From Trichopria drosophilae (lineage: Eukaryota > Arthropoda > Insecta > Hymenoptera > Diapriidae), in NCBI GenBank assembly GCA_030407085.1, contig CM059584.1, positions 62,325,501-62,389,500 of the forward strand: a stretch of 64,000 bases of DNA, given 5' to 3'. A program made the translations under genes and the position numbers. The notes beneath the pieces were generated by a model. That model was not told the DNA's origin. It did no database searches and saw only the letters and a list, made by a program, of their open reading frames with translations. This document shows, piece by piece, positions 34,672-44,510 of this stretch. Positions within the stretch are counted from its first letter, which is position 1; the number at the start of each line of letters is the position of its first letter.

Positions 34672-37600
34672 GGAGGGGTGAAATGCGTTAGGCACCATAG
34701 GGGGTTGAAGATGTTCTGTAACCCCCCGTGTGTCGGACTCCCTCACCTTTGATGTTAACGGCAAGGTTTACCGACTAAAACCCTAACCTCCCTTGGCCCT
34801 CCAGAATCCACGTGTGCAGTCTGCAGCAGAAAAGTGGCTCCGATATCCATCTCCTCCGCTGCAGACTGCACCGGGCCATTTCGTTTGCAACTGCAACCAC
34901 TCCCTCTACCATTGGGTTAGTGGTTACAGGATCTCGTGTGACCTTAGTAGACGGAGAGATCCCAGCAGCACTGCTTTCTGCATTCGGCCTGCGATGGAAT
35001 TTGCATGTTCTCGACAGGCCGGAATGCTTTTGATGTTTTGGAGGAAAGTTGGTCTCATTCCTCCCAGCACTCCAATTATCAGCACGACGAGCTTGATTTT
35101 GAATCCTCGATACAGCTTGCGAATCTCGAACAGGAGTTCGTGATATTTCATCCGTTTTTCGTCCTCTTTGCTGACTATATTTGTTTCTGCTGGTGCAGAA
35201 ACCTCGATGACGAAGATGGATTTGTCATCGAAGTCAACAAGGACGATGTCAGGCTTATTGGCTGATATTTGCCTGCTCGTCGGGAATGAGTAATTCCAGT
35301 ATATTCGGCACGACTCATTCCCGACAACGGATTCAATATCAGTGGGGACGTACGGCAAAACTGGGGTTGCATCAATACCATAAGTGCTGCGAAGATGGTA
35401 ATACAGCACTCGAAGAGCCGCATTGTGACGTTCGATGTATGCTGAAACTGCATATATTGGGCATGCTGCCTAAAGATGCATTAGTGTCTCAGCATGACAT
35501 CTACACAATCTACAAAGCGTACTCTGTACCGCCTGGTGTAAGATGTTCTGGCGATACGCTAAGGTATTGATGACCCCATCCTGGCATGCGAAGATAAAAC
35601 CCTCGGTCTCGCATTTCAAGCCGGCTGATCTTAAGAAGGAGAAGGTCATCTCTGCCGACAAGCCAAGTTGTTGGACATTTCGAAAGAATTGTCCATGCAA
35701 CGGCTTGTCGATATGCCTTCCCTCCAACATACGGAGTTGTTCCTTCCGTATGTTAGCCCTGAGACGCTCTGGGCACAGATTGATGACTGATTCAGCCTCC
35801 TGTGCACCACTACGTCCCACGTTGAAAACCAGACCGAGGTTTCGCGCCGCTCGTTCCGCCGCGTTGTACAAAAACGCCCCCTTCCCCTGAATTTCATGCT
35901 GATGCACTAGCATCATCAGGGGATCCTCCGTTCGATTAATCACGTCGCAAGCTGTTTCGAGGACCAATCGGTCATGCATACACTCCAGGCTTAAAAGGCC
36001 ACGACCTCCCATATTTCGGGGCAAATACAGTCGTTCCACGGAAGATCTTGGATGCAAACTGCGTTGCATACAAATCATCTTCCGTGTGCTTCGGTCAAGA
36101 TCCCTTAGCTCGTCAACGTTCCACTTCAGTGCTCCAAAAGAATAGAGCACTAGTGATACGGCCAACATATTCGTGGCTGCCACCATATTTCTCCCGGTCA
36201 ATTCTAATGACCCGATCTGACGGAGAATGCGCCGGTATTTCTTAATGATGGTGGTTTTAGCAGCCTGCACATCCTGGACATGCCTTTGAGGTATGCCCAG
36301 GTATGTGTAGGCTTCTTCGGCGCTAAGGTGGCGGATGACATTTCCGTTGACGACCTCCATATCGTTGTTATGGGAGCCTGACCTTCCTCTGTGCAAATGA
36401 ACGACTGCACACTTGTCCAATCCGAATTCCATACCGATATCTCTCGAGTATATGTGAGGGCGATGTTCAGAGATCGATGTAATTGATCTTCGCCTGATGC
36501 GTATAATTTAAGATCATCCATATAGAAAAGATGGGTGATCTTATGTACACGTTCACCAGGCGGTCCACATATGTACCCTTGAGATTTCCGGAGAACAACG
36601 GATAGAGGCAATAGTGAGATGCAGAAGAGCAGAGGACTCAGAGAATCTCCCTGATAGACACCTCTTTGGAATTGAACCAGTCTAGACATGGTTCGACGCT
36701 TGCCCGATGTCATGACAAAGCGTGTTTTCCAAAGAGGCATCAGGTCTTCTACAATTCTCACTATGTTTGGGTGGACATGAAGGCGTTTGAGCAACAAGCT
36801 TAAAAGCTCGTGCGATGTTTAGTCATACGCCTTCATGTAATCCAGCCAGGCTATCGACAGGTTACGCTTGTACTGGACTGCGTCCTGACAAACACACCTG
36901 TCGATAAGCAAGTTGTCCTTGCAGCCGAATACACCCATTTTGCAGCCTCGTTGTTCTACTATCCGTTGCCACACCGGTTTCACGGATTTCTCAATACGTT
37001 CGTTCAAGATGTTAGTGAACAATTTGTATAACGTATTGAGACACGTGATCGGTCTATGGTTTTTCGGATCGGACAAGTCTCCCGATTTTGGGATCAGTGT
37101 CGTTCGGCCCTCCACCAGCCAGTGCGGAATGGGTTGGTCTCCATTTATATAAGAGGTGAATATTCGGGCTAGGTGTTGATGGACAGAAGTGAACTTCTTT
37201 CACCAATAGTTATTAATTCCATCCCAGCCCGGCGAGGAGAAATTCCTCGCTCCCGTGATGGCATTTTTCACCTCTAATGCACTGACGGGTGGGCAATCTT
37301 CACTTTGTTGTGTGACTTCGTCGCACAACTCGGCGAAGATTTCAATACCTGGAGTGTCTGCATTAAGCCTAGATGTTTTCTCGTAGATGCTCCCCCAGAA
37401 TTCCTCAACTGCGGCCGTCGACGGAAACTCGCTTGAGGCTGCGATACGATGTTTGAAGAGGTTGGAAGGATTCGTCCAAAATATTGCATTTTGTCGAATT
37501 CCATCCTCCCGTCTTTGCAGCCTCTTTTTGGCATCCGCCAAAACCCGAATTTTATCCGCCAAACGTTGCTTGATGTTGAGCAACTTCAGCTTGTTCAGTG

Positions 37601-38529
37601 TGTGATAGTACGTCCGCAGTTGTGCGCACTTCTAGACTTTTGCCGTAAATGAACGGCCAGATGTTAAATAGTCGATCACACACTGAACTCGGGAAGCGAG
37701 CCTCCGTGTCAGTCGAATCTTGCCGTTCAATTGAGACATGCGTTTTGTAATCTGCCGACTTCCCGATATCTGTGTCAGATTTCGCGGAGTCACCAGATCA
37801 CTTGCAGCCTCGTAAACGGCACAATTGACTTGCCGCAGGTCGCAGTCATCTGGAAGAGCATCCAGAAGTAGGCTATTTGCTCTGTCTATTTCTCGTTGTT
37901 TAGGCAAAATTTTTGTTGTAAAATTTTTCCTAAACACGAGTGTCGTGCTGTCATAATGTGGAGCATCTCTCCCAGCACCGCGTACGGGCTCAGTTGTTAT
38001 TGCCCGCACATCCGGTACCGGTTGACTGCTGGGAACAACGAAACCCGTCCGCCTCAGATAGGCCACATAATCTCTCAGTTGTTGTTGAGAAAAGCGATCT
38101 GCCAGTTCGGGATGCATTAATGCAAACCGACTGTGCATTCGCGCCATGTAGCCTCTCTGTTGCGGACAGCTCTCCTCATAGCAGCGCATTAGATTTTGCC
38201 TGAGATCCTCCGTCCACTGAAATCGTCCATGGACGTCAGCTGGTCGTCGTCCCGGGACACCTGTTTCGGCTCCTCCACCTCGGGACTGGGCTGCATCCGA
38301 AGCAGCCCGATGGTCAGGAGCCCTGCGCGTTATTCGATGAGTAACCGCAAATACAGGGAGTAGGGTGGTTAGCCCTACTCCCCGTTGGAAGTATTCTAGA
38401 TCCGCTCCCAGACGTTCAAGTTACGAAATAAGGCGGACGCCTTAGCCATCGTAACCATCTCACCCCTTTTTATTATTAATACTACCATTATTAAAAGGAT
38501 TACCATTATTGTTATAATTGTTATTGTTG

Positions 38530-38532
<3 letters not shown>
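34670..38532 (-). mobile_element. Dong/R4-type non-LTR retrotransposon, copy B, near full length but degenerate
   Basis: Minus-strand order: leader, N-terminal ORF (37632-38189), TAG, linker and start of RT (37200-37583), RT (36819-37115 with LIPKSGDLSDPKNHRPITCL, then 36204-36797 with GVYQGDSLSPLLF and the catalytic YMDD), thumb and C-terminal region (35470-36432), a C-x2-C-x7-H-x4-C knuckle (CRLCRCH...) and a restriction-like endonuclease (34924-35409: KPDIVLVDFDD, then VIEVSAP). The knuckle and endonuclease after RT define the R2/R4/Dong class. I count four in-frame stops and one frameshift near 36440, so it is dead. It inserts in a (TTA)n tract, matching the TAA target preference of Dong. 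Confidence 0.85.
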
Positions 38533-38591
<59 letters not shown>

Positions 38592-38592
38592 G
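38533..38592. repeat. (TTA)n microsatellite at the 5' end of copy B
   Basis: Roughly 20 TTA units, the TAA-type target sequence on the minus strand. The host exon acceptor lies only about 40 bp to the right. Confidence 0.9.
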
Positions 38593-38633
38593 TTATTATT
38601 ATTACATTATTATAATTAGTTATGTTATTTTAG

Positions 38634-38913
38634 GAACGACTATAGTAACTCAAAACTGGCTTAGCGTACACGAAACGGTAAAGAATAACTGGAGCGCTAC
38701 TGGCACCGAACAATGGGAAAGTGGAAGCGATATACCATGGCGAATAAGTGGTCATGGAAATAATCAATCTTGTGATCATAGAGAAGCTTTATCGGACACA
38801 CCAGAGTCGCCACCGATATATGAGAAATCTGGCACTTACAACCATCCAGTTGAGTACAATGACGCACAATCTCAAGTATCGAACCCAATTAGCAGTAGCG
38901 ACGTGGACCATAG
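38634..38913 (+). CDS. third visible exon of the host gene
   Basis: The exon begins after an acceptor (atgttattttag, ending at 38633) and ends before a strong donor (GTAAGA at 38914). Its first two bases complete the codon left open by the phase-1 donor at 1363 (G + GA = Gly), after which 92 codons are open through to a phase-2 end. The peptide is Ser/Asn/His-rich with four Trp residues in its first half and a TPESPPIYE motif echoing the PESPP motif of the exon at 835. Together this supports one gene with a 37,270-bp intron. The insertion of a Dong-type element ends about 40 bp upstream of its acceptor, so branch-point and pyrimidine sequences are squeezed between (TTA)n and the exon. Function unknown. 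Confidence 0.7.
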
Positions 38914-39480
38914 GTAAGAAATTGTAATTCATTGAATCGGTTCATTCTAAAATTACACAATTTGTCACAACGTTGAAACTAACAGTGGATTGAGGAATTT
39001 ATATGTGGGCGTCATATGAATAATTGAAATCAATTCCGCGTCGCGATCAAAACTAACAAAAATATGTACGAATTTATAGCATGTTTAAGAAACGTCATTC
39101 ACCCTTACCGACTTCGCTACATGTTGCCGCATATTTCTCGAAAACAAGGATATGTTCGCGGATAATGTTCTATACCAATAACTGACGAGTAATTGGACGT
39201 ATATAAATGAATTCACCTATCTTCGTCGGACACGTCGTTTTGCTTCCTAGCTCAAATTTTGCGATGGTAAAAACAAAGGAAATCCGGCACGGGAAACATC
39301 ATCGGCCTAACCTATGTTGAGCCGGAAACCTGCTGGTGAGGCGGGTTAAATTGACCTTCTTAACCCGGTATAGGAAGAGATAAAACCAAACACATATAGA
39401 ATACCGGCAGCGGGGTAACCGCGTATCCCTCCTTACATAGCCTAGGCTTAGGAACAATGAGATGCAAGTAACGTCAGAAC
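38914..39480. other. intron start, nothing recognised
   Basis: Unassigned sequence downstream of the third exon. No next exon in phase 2 could be identified. Confidence 0.4.
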
Positions 39481-39481
39481 A

Positions 39482-39548
39482 CTTACGGGTGATTCCATCG
39501 TTACCAGCTGCAGTTGTTAATGTGGTAAAGGCAAAGGTCACCCGTAAG
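39482..39548. repeat. small hairpin with 11-bp stems
   Basis: CTTACGGGTGA at 39482-39492 and TCACCCGTAAG at 39538-39548 are exact reverse complements around a 45-bp loop. A tiny MITE or chance. Confidence 0.4.
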
Positions 39549-39756
39549 GATTTTCAAATACTGGTGGCGCCACTATACAATTCTCTCGAGAGACCTCCAT
39601 TCTAAATTTGGTGTTACTGAGTGGACCTTCGTTCTGCCCTCTTCACCCTTCGATTTACCACCTTACGTTATTGTCCGACGCCAACCACACTTTCATCATC
39701 TCGAGGGAAGCCACAGGGGGGAATACTAATACTAATAATAATAATCACAATAAGAG

Positions 39757-39930
39757 GCGAGATCGTTATGACGGCTAAGACGCCTTCCTTGATTCGTAAC
39801 TTGAACGCCTCCGAGGTTGTGAGTTCGATTCCCCGTGTAGACAATTTTCTGCGCGCTGAATTGAACTCAGAACTGTCAAAGCAATCACCTACCTCATGGT
39901 TTGGGGCGGGGGTGCAGTGAAATTTCACGC
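39757..39930 (+). mobile_element. tRNA-headed SINE fragment
   Basis: After an AAT-rich stretch, a tRNA-like head is seen: A-box-like TATGACGGCTAAG and B-box GTGAGTTCGATTCC near 39825-39838, then CCCGTGTAGACAATTTTCTGC. This end resembles the head/body junction of the SINE at 44631 (CCCCGTGCGTGCAATTTTCT). The rest of the body differs or is truncated. Confidence 0.6.
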
Positions 39931-40025
39931 GGATCTCGTAGAGACTTAGTCAAAAATGTTCTAATTTTTCGGACAGATTGAGTGATGTAAGAACCCAATG
40001 TTGTTGTTTAACCCTTTGAGTCCCA

Positions 40026-40045
40026 GACGCCACTATAGTGGCGTC
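40026..40045. promoter_or_regulatory. perfect 20-bp palindrome adjacent to left TIR
   Basis: GACGCCACTATAGTGGCGTC is fully self-complementary and starts exactly 14 nt inside the left end. The right end has no counterpart. It could be a transposase or host-factor binding site that makes the two ends non-equivalent. Confidence 0.8.
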
Positions 40046-40279
40046 AGATTCAGTCTTCTTATTTTGGTCATATTTTCCTATTTATATATAATATTTCATT
40101 TTTTTTTTACATTTTTAATGTGATAAGGGTTTATATTTGTACATAGTACAGTACTTTTAGTAATTTCATTGTTTTTATTTTTGTTATAAACAAATTTACG
40201 CTTAAAAATGTCACTTTTTGTATGATTAATTCAATTCCGAAGAAATTCGGCAGTAAACAGGTAGTTTTAATTATCGTTA

Positions 40280-40600
40280 CTTATGTTTTCGGGGTCGCTG
40301 ATTACGAATCCGATTTCAGTTTTTCGAAATTCAAAATGGCAGATCCAATATGGCGGACGAAATTTTAACAATTTGAAACAAATTCGTTAAAATCTATACT
40401 GGGGGGTTTCGGGGTCGCTGATTACGAATCCGATGTCAGTTTTTCGAAATTCAAAATGGCGGATTCGATATGGCGGTCAGTATATTGAAAAACTGAGAAA
40501 AATTGGTGAAAATCGTTATTCGAGGATTTTGGGGACCGCTGTTTACGAATGTGTTTACAGTTTTACGGAACTCAAAATGGAGGATCTAATATGGTGAAGA
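40280..40600 (+). repeat. left subterminal modules of the piggyBac-like element
   Basis: Three units of about 120 bp, progressively degenerate, each with CGGGGTCGCTGATTACGAAT, then TTTTTCGAAATTCAAAATGGC and TATGGCGGA. They point inward, opposite to the right-hand array. Confidence 0.85.
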
Positions 40601-41604
40601 ATATTTGGAGAAATCCAGAGAAATTGTTATTCAAAATGCCAAGTCGAAGATGTCGGACAATGATTGGAAAAATCGAATGAAACTTGTGAATATCATTATT
40701 CGTAGATTTTCCGGGTTTTCCGCTTACTTACTATACGAAAACCCATTTCTATAATGCGAGCAAAAATTATCTCGAAATTTTAAAACGTACTTATTGACAA
40801 GAAAGCGAGCTTTGTCGATATTTATCATTAAGATTTATGTGTGATTTTTATACATATGTTCATAACATGTTATATATACTTATATAGTTATACATAAGTA
40901 TATATAGTTATATATAATTCAATAAATAATAATAAATCATACAGCTAGCTTCCCTCAATTTATTTTATCAACATATATGTATAGAGGAGACCGGGACACT
41001 TTGTGTCATTTTCAGTTTACTATATAATAATTCTGGAAGTAACAATATTGAACAAAAGTAATAATCAAATTATTGTAATACAATCTTTTTATAATCAAAA
41101 ATCTATTTCAAAATTTAAAACTTATTCTACGTTTACTAAAAAAACTAAAGAAAAAATATCAGAAATGGCATAACGTATGTAAATGTATATGTAAATTACT
41201 ACAATAGAGAAAATTAAAAATATTTGAAATTCAAATCGTCAGAAGAAAACATTACAAATATCAGCATTTTCGTTTTTACTACGTGGAATAAACTTTTATC
41301 CGTAACTAATTATTATTACATTGCACGAGTACAAAATAGCCATACTATACATTGGTTGCTATTGACAATTATTACTACAAAGATTCGACCTTTTTTATTG
41401 AACAGATTACTATATAATTCACTTTTATGAATTGAAAAGTGGCATAACGTGCCACGATCCACCCTACGTAGTTTGATTTCTTGTCGATAGGCGCGTTTTC
41501 GAATTTCGGTGCAATTGTTGCTCTCGTTAGAGAAACAGTTTACCCTTCAGTCTATAAGCAGACGTGAGGCTGTTGCGAAGACATAACACATATCATAGTA
41601 TATA

Positions 41605-43302
41605 ATGGAGTTTATTCCTATTGTAAGCGATTGCGAAAGTGAAGATGGTCAGTACGAATCAGACGATAATACCACTGATGGCGAAATTGATGCGGGTGAA
41701 ATAAATTTAGAAACAGACCATGTTCTTGGTCCAAACATTGTAAATACATTGGATGCCGAAAATTGCATGCCTCTTAGTCAAAGAATAGATAAGTTAGATG
41801 GCATTTGGGAAGAAAAGAGTAGACAATATGATGAAACATTATTTTCGGAAGAATGTGGTCCAAATTTTCCAAGTGGAGTTACATCGCCATCAGACGTTTT
41901 TCTTCTTTTCATGTCGGATGCACTGATAGAAACACTAGTAGAGCAAACTAACCTGTATTGCGAACAATCTGAAAAACCCTTTGATAAAACAACAAAGGAA
42001 GAGATACTAAAATTCATTGGAATAAACATTATGATGGGAATCAAAAAGCTTCCCTCAATTCGTGATTATTGGTCATCCAATACTCAGTTACGTGACCCTT
42101 ATATAAGTTCAAGCATGCCTCGGAATAGATTTTCATTCCTTCTATCAAAATTGCATCTGAATGACAACAAATCTGCGCCTAAAAGAGAAGATCCTAATTA
42201 CGACAAGCTATACAAAATTGCACCAATGATAACTCATCTTTCAGATAGTTTCCTAAAATTGTATAAGCCCTCTAAAGAGCAAGCTATTGACGAAAGTATG
42301 ATTCGATTTAAGGGCAGAAGTTCGATCAAACAATATCTTCCACTAAAACCTATAAAAAGAGGTTTTAAAGTTTGGGTGAGGGCGGATAAGTATGGTTTTG
42401 TTTGTCAATTTCAAATATATACTGGCAAAGTTAATCAAAAATCGGAAAAATTTTTAGGCGAAAGAGTTGTTATAGATTTATCTCGCGTGTTAATTTCAAA
42501 ATATTATCATTTGTATTTTGATAACTACTTCACAAGCGTAAATCTGATGATATCGTTGAAACGTGATGGCATTCTAGCCTGTGGCACTGTGAGAAGTAAT
42601 CGCAAAGACTTACCGAAGAAGCAGAAATTTGATAAGAGTATGAGGGCAGGAGAGAGTGAATTTCGAACCTCTTTCAAGGGTATTAGTTGGGTAAAATGGA
42701 TTGACAATAAACCCGTACAGTTCGTGTCTAATTTTCACGATCCCTCTGTCAGTGTTACTATTGGCAGACGACAAAAAGATGGATCCATTATTCAGAGATC
42801 TGCGCCACTGATATCCCATGATTACAATTCTTTTATGGGATGCGTTGACAAGGCAGATATGCTAAAGTCTACGTATGAAATAAATAGAAAAAGTAAGAAA
42901 TGGTGGATGAGAATTTTCTGGCATTTGATTGACGTAACAGTGGTAAACTCATATATAGCATACAAGCAACATAACTTTAATTCTGCAATGAATCTAAAAA
43001 GTTTCCGATTATCAGTTGCAAATAGTCTTATCGGAGCTTCTATCCCAAATAAAAAAGGTCGAAAACAAAAGAATGTCCCTTCGAGTAATTATAAACTCAA
43101 AGTTTCAAATGAAATTAGATTCGCACAGAAACAACACCTTCCCATTGTAGGAGAAATTATCAAACATTGCGTTTGCTGCAGCACCACAACCCAAAGATGT
43201 CGAACATCTTTCGTGTGTTCAGTATGCAAAGTTCCGCTGTGTATAAAAAGGGAAAAGAATTGCTTCGTAAGATATCACGTCAACGACACTGAAAAACATT
43301 AG
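41605..43302 (+). CDS. piggyBac-like transposase (DDE_Tnp_1_7), 565 aa
   Basis: This transposase would excise and integrate DNA at TTAA sites in the nucleus. Residues 1-60 are acidic and probably disordered. The family core begins near residue 90. Three catalytic-type aspartates sit in the expected contexts: D229 (AIDESM), D306 (LYFDNYF) and D415 (GCVDKAD). Trp-rich blocks follow (KKWWMRIFWHL, residues 431-441), then a basic linker (KKGRKQK, about 483-489). The C-terminus holds a Cys-rich finger (about 522-557, with CVCC, CSVCKVPLC and ending CFVRYH), as in piggyBac proteins that bind their ends. Length is close to the usual 550-600 aa, without stops or frameshifts. The ATG at 41605 is chosen because it opens the longest frame and the first residues are typical of the family. 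No intron is evident. The 3' flank (43309-43490) is extremely A-rich. Confidence 0.93.
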   Translation: MEFIPIVSDCESEDGQYESDDNTTDGEIDAGEINLETDHVLGPNIVNTLDAENCMPLSQRIDKLDGIWEEKSRQYDETLFSEECGPNFPSGVTSPSDVFLLFMSDALIETLVEQTNLYCEQSEKPFDKTTKEEILKFIGINIMMGIKKLPSIRDYWSSNTQLRDPYISSSMPRNRFSFLLSKLHLNDNKSAPKREDPNYDKLYKIAPMITHLSDSFLKLYKPSKEQAIDESMIRFKGRSSIKQYLPLKPIKRGFKVWVRADKYGFVCQFQIYTGKVNQKSEKFLGERVVIDLSRVLISKYYHLYFDNYFTSVNLMISLKRDGILACGTVRSNRKDLPKKQKFDKSMRAGESEFRTSFKGISWVKWIDNKPVQFVSNFHDPSVSVTIGRRQKDGSIIQRSAPLISHDYNSFMGCVDKADMLKSTYEINRKSKKWWMRIFWHLIDVTVVNSYIAYKQHNFNSAMNLKSFRLSVANSLIGASIPNKKGRKQKNVPSSNYKLKVSNEIRFAQKQHLPIVGEIIKHCVCCSTTTQRCRTSFVCSVCKVPLCIKREKNCFVRYHVNDTEKH

Positions 43303-43308
43303 GAACAA

Positions 43309-43490
43309 TCAGAAAATAGAAAAATAAAGAAAAAAACAAAATTTAAAAAAAAGAAAAAAATGTAAAAAAAAACAACAAAAAAACAAAATTAAAAAAAAAG
43401 AAAAAATGTAAAAAAAAAACAAAAAAAAACAAAAAAAGCAAAAAAAAGTAAAAAAAATGTAAAAAACAAAAAAAAAGGAACAAAACTCTG
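43309..43490 (+). other. A-rich 3' flank of the transposase gene
   Basis: Long A runs separated by single C, G or T. Includes AATAAAG at 43322, a possible polyadenylation signal. The Phe-rich frame on the opposite strand is an artefact. Confidence 0.6.
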
Positions 43491-43689
43491 CCATTTCGGC
43501 GGTCCCAAGCCCGTGTAAAAGAGGAGGGTGTTTCGAAATTCGCTAAAAATCTTTTGCGCTATGTACGACTATTCAAAAATAGGTTGCTCAGTTCTTCAAC
43601 ATTTGTCTGCCGCATTGGATCCATTTTGACTATTCAAATATGAACAACAGATTTAACGACCCGGGAAACCCACGTATATTAATTTTCAT

Positions 43690-44395
43690 GAACTTTATTC
43701 AAGTTTTCAAAATACAGTCCGCCATATTGGATCCGCCATTTTGAATTTCGGGAAACTGACATCGTATTCGTAATCAGCGATCCCGAAAACCCCCCAGTAT
43801 AGATTTTCACGAATTTGTTTCAAATTGTTAAAATTTTGTCCGCCATGTTGGATCCGCCATTTTGAATTTCGGGAAACTGACATCGTATTCGTAATCAGCG
43901 ACCCCGAAAACCCCCCAGTATAGATTTTCACGAATTTGTTTCATATTGTTAAAATTTTGTCCGCCATATTGGATCCGCCATTTTGAATTTCGGGAAACTG
44001 ACATCGTATTCGTAATCAGCGACCCCGAAAACCCCCCAGTATAGATTTTCACGAATTTGTTTCAAATTGTTAAAATTTTGTCCGCCATATTGGATCCGCC
44101 ATTTTGAATTTCGGGAAACTGACATCGTATTCGTAATCAGCGACCCCGAAAACCCCCCAGTATAGATTTTCACGAATTTGTTTCAAATTGTTAAAATTTT
44201 GTCCGCCATATTGGATCCGCCATTTTGAATTTCGGGAAACTGACATCGTATTCGTAATCAGCGACCTCGAAAACCCCCCAGTATAGATTTTCACGAATTT
44301 GTTTCAAATTGTTAAAATTTTGTCCGCCATATTGGATCCGCCATTTTGAATTTCGAAAAACTGACATCGGATTCGGAATCAGCGACCCCGAAAAC
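43690..44395 (-). repeat. right subterminal tandem array, 121-bp unit
   Basis: Nearly six units repeat at 121-bp spacing, almost identical except the innermost and outermost. Each reads, on the minus strand, GGGGTCGCTGATTACGAAT, then GATGTCAGTTTCCCGAAATT and CAAAATGGCGGATCCAATAT, then GGCGGACAAAATTTTAACAA. High unit identity implies recent amplification or ongoing homogenisation. Confidence 0.93.
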
Positions 44396-44510
44396 TATGT
44401 GTACCGTACGCTTTGAAATAATTAGTGTATTCCTTTAAATGTGGGTCTCAAAGGGTTAAGTTGTTATTAAAAAAATAATAACAACAACAATAGTAAATAA
44501 ACAAATTGTA

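Larger units (their letters stand above)
40012..44455 (+). mobile_element. complete piggyBac-like transposon, TTAA-flanked
   Basis: The element is 4444 bp and flanked by TTAA on both sides (40008-40011 and 44456-44459). The ends are CCCTTTGAGTCCCA and, read inward from the right, CCCTTTGAGACCCA: a 14-bp inverted repeat with one mismatch. A perfect 20-bp palindrome begins immediately inside the left repeat. Three subterminal modules in plus orientation lie on the left and nearly six in minus orientation on the right. One uninterrupted transposase gene sits between. The coding frame and both ends are intact, so this copy could be autonomous or recently active. Confidence 0.9.

Noticed and set aside
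43309..43494. Phe-rich minus-strand open frame
   Set aside because: Reverse complement of an A-rich tract; repeat artefact.
43707..44294. Four nearly identical 74-codon minus-strand frames
   Set aside because: They overlap the 121-bp subterminal array and repeat with its period. No independent coding evidence.
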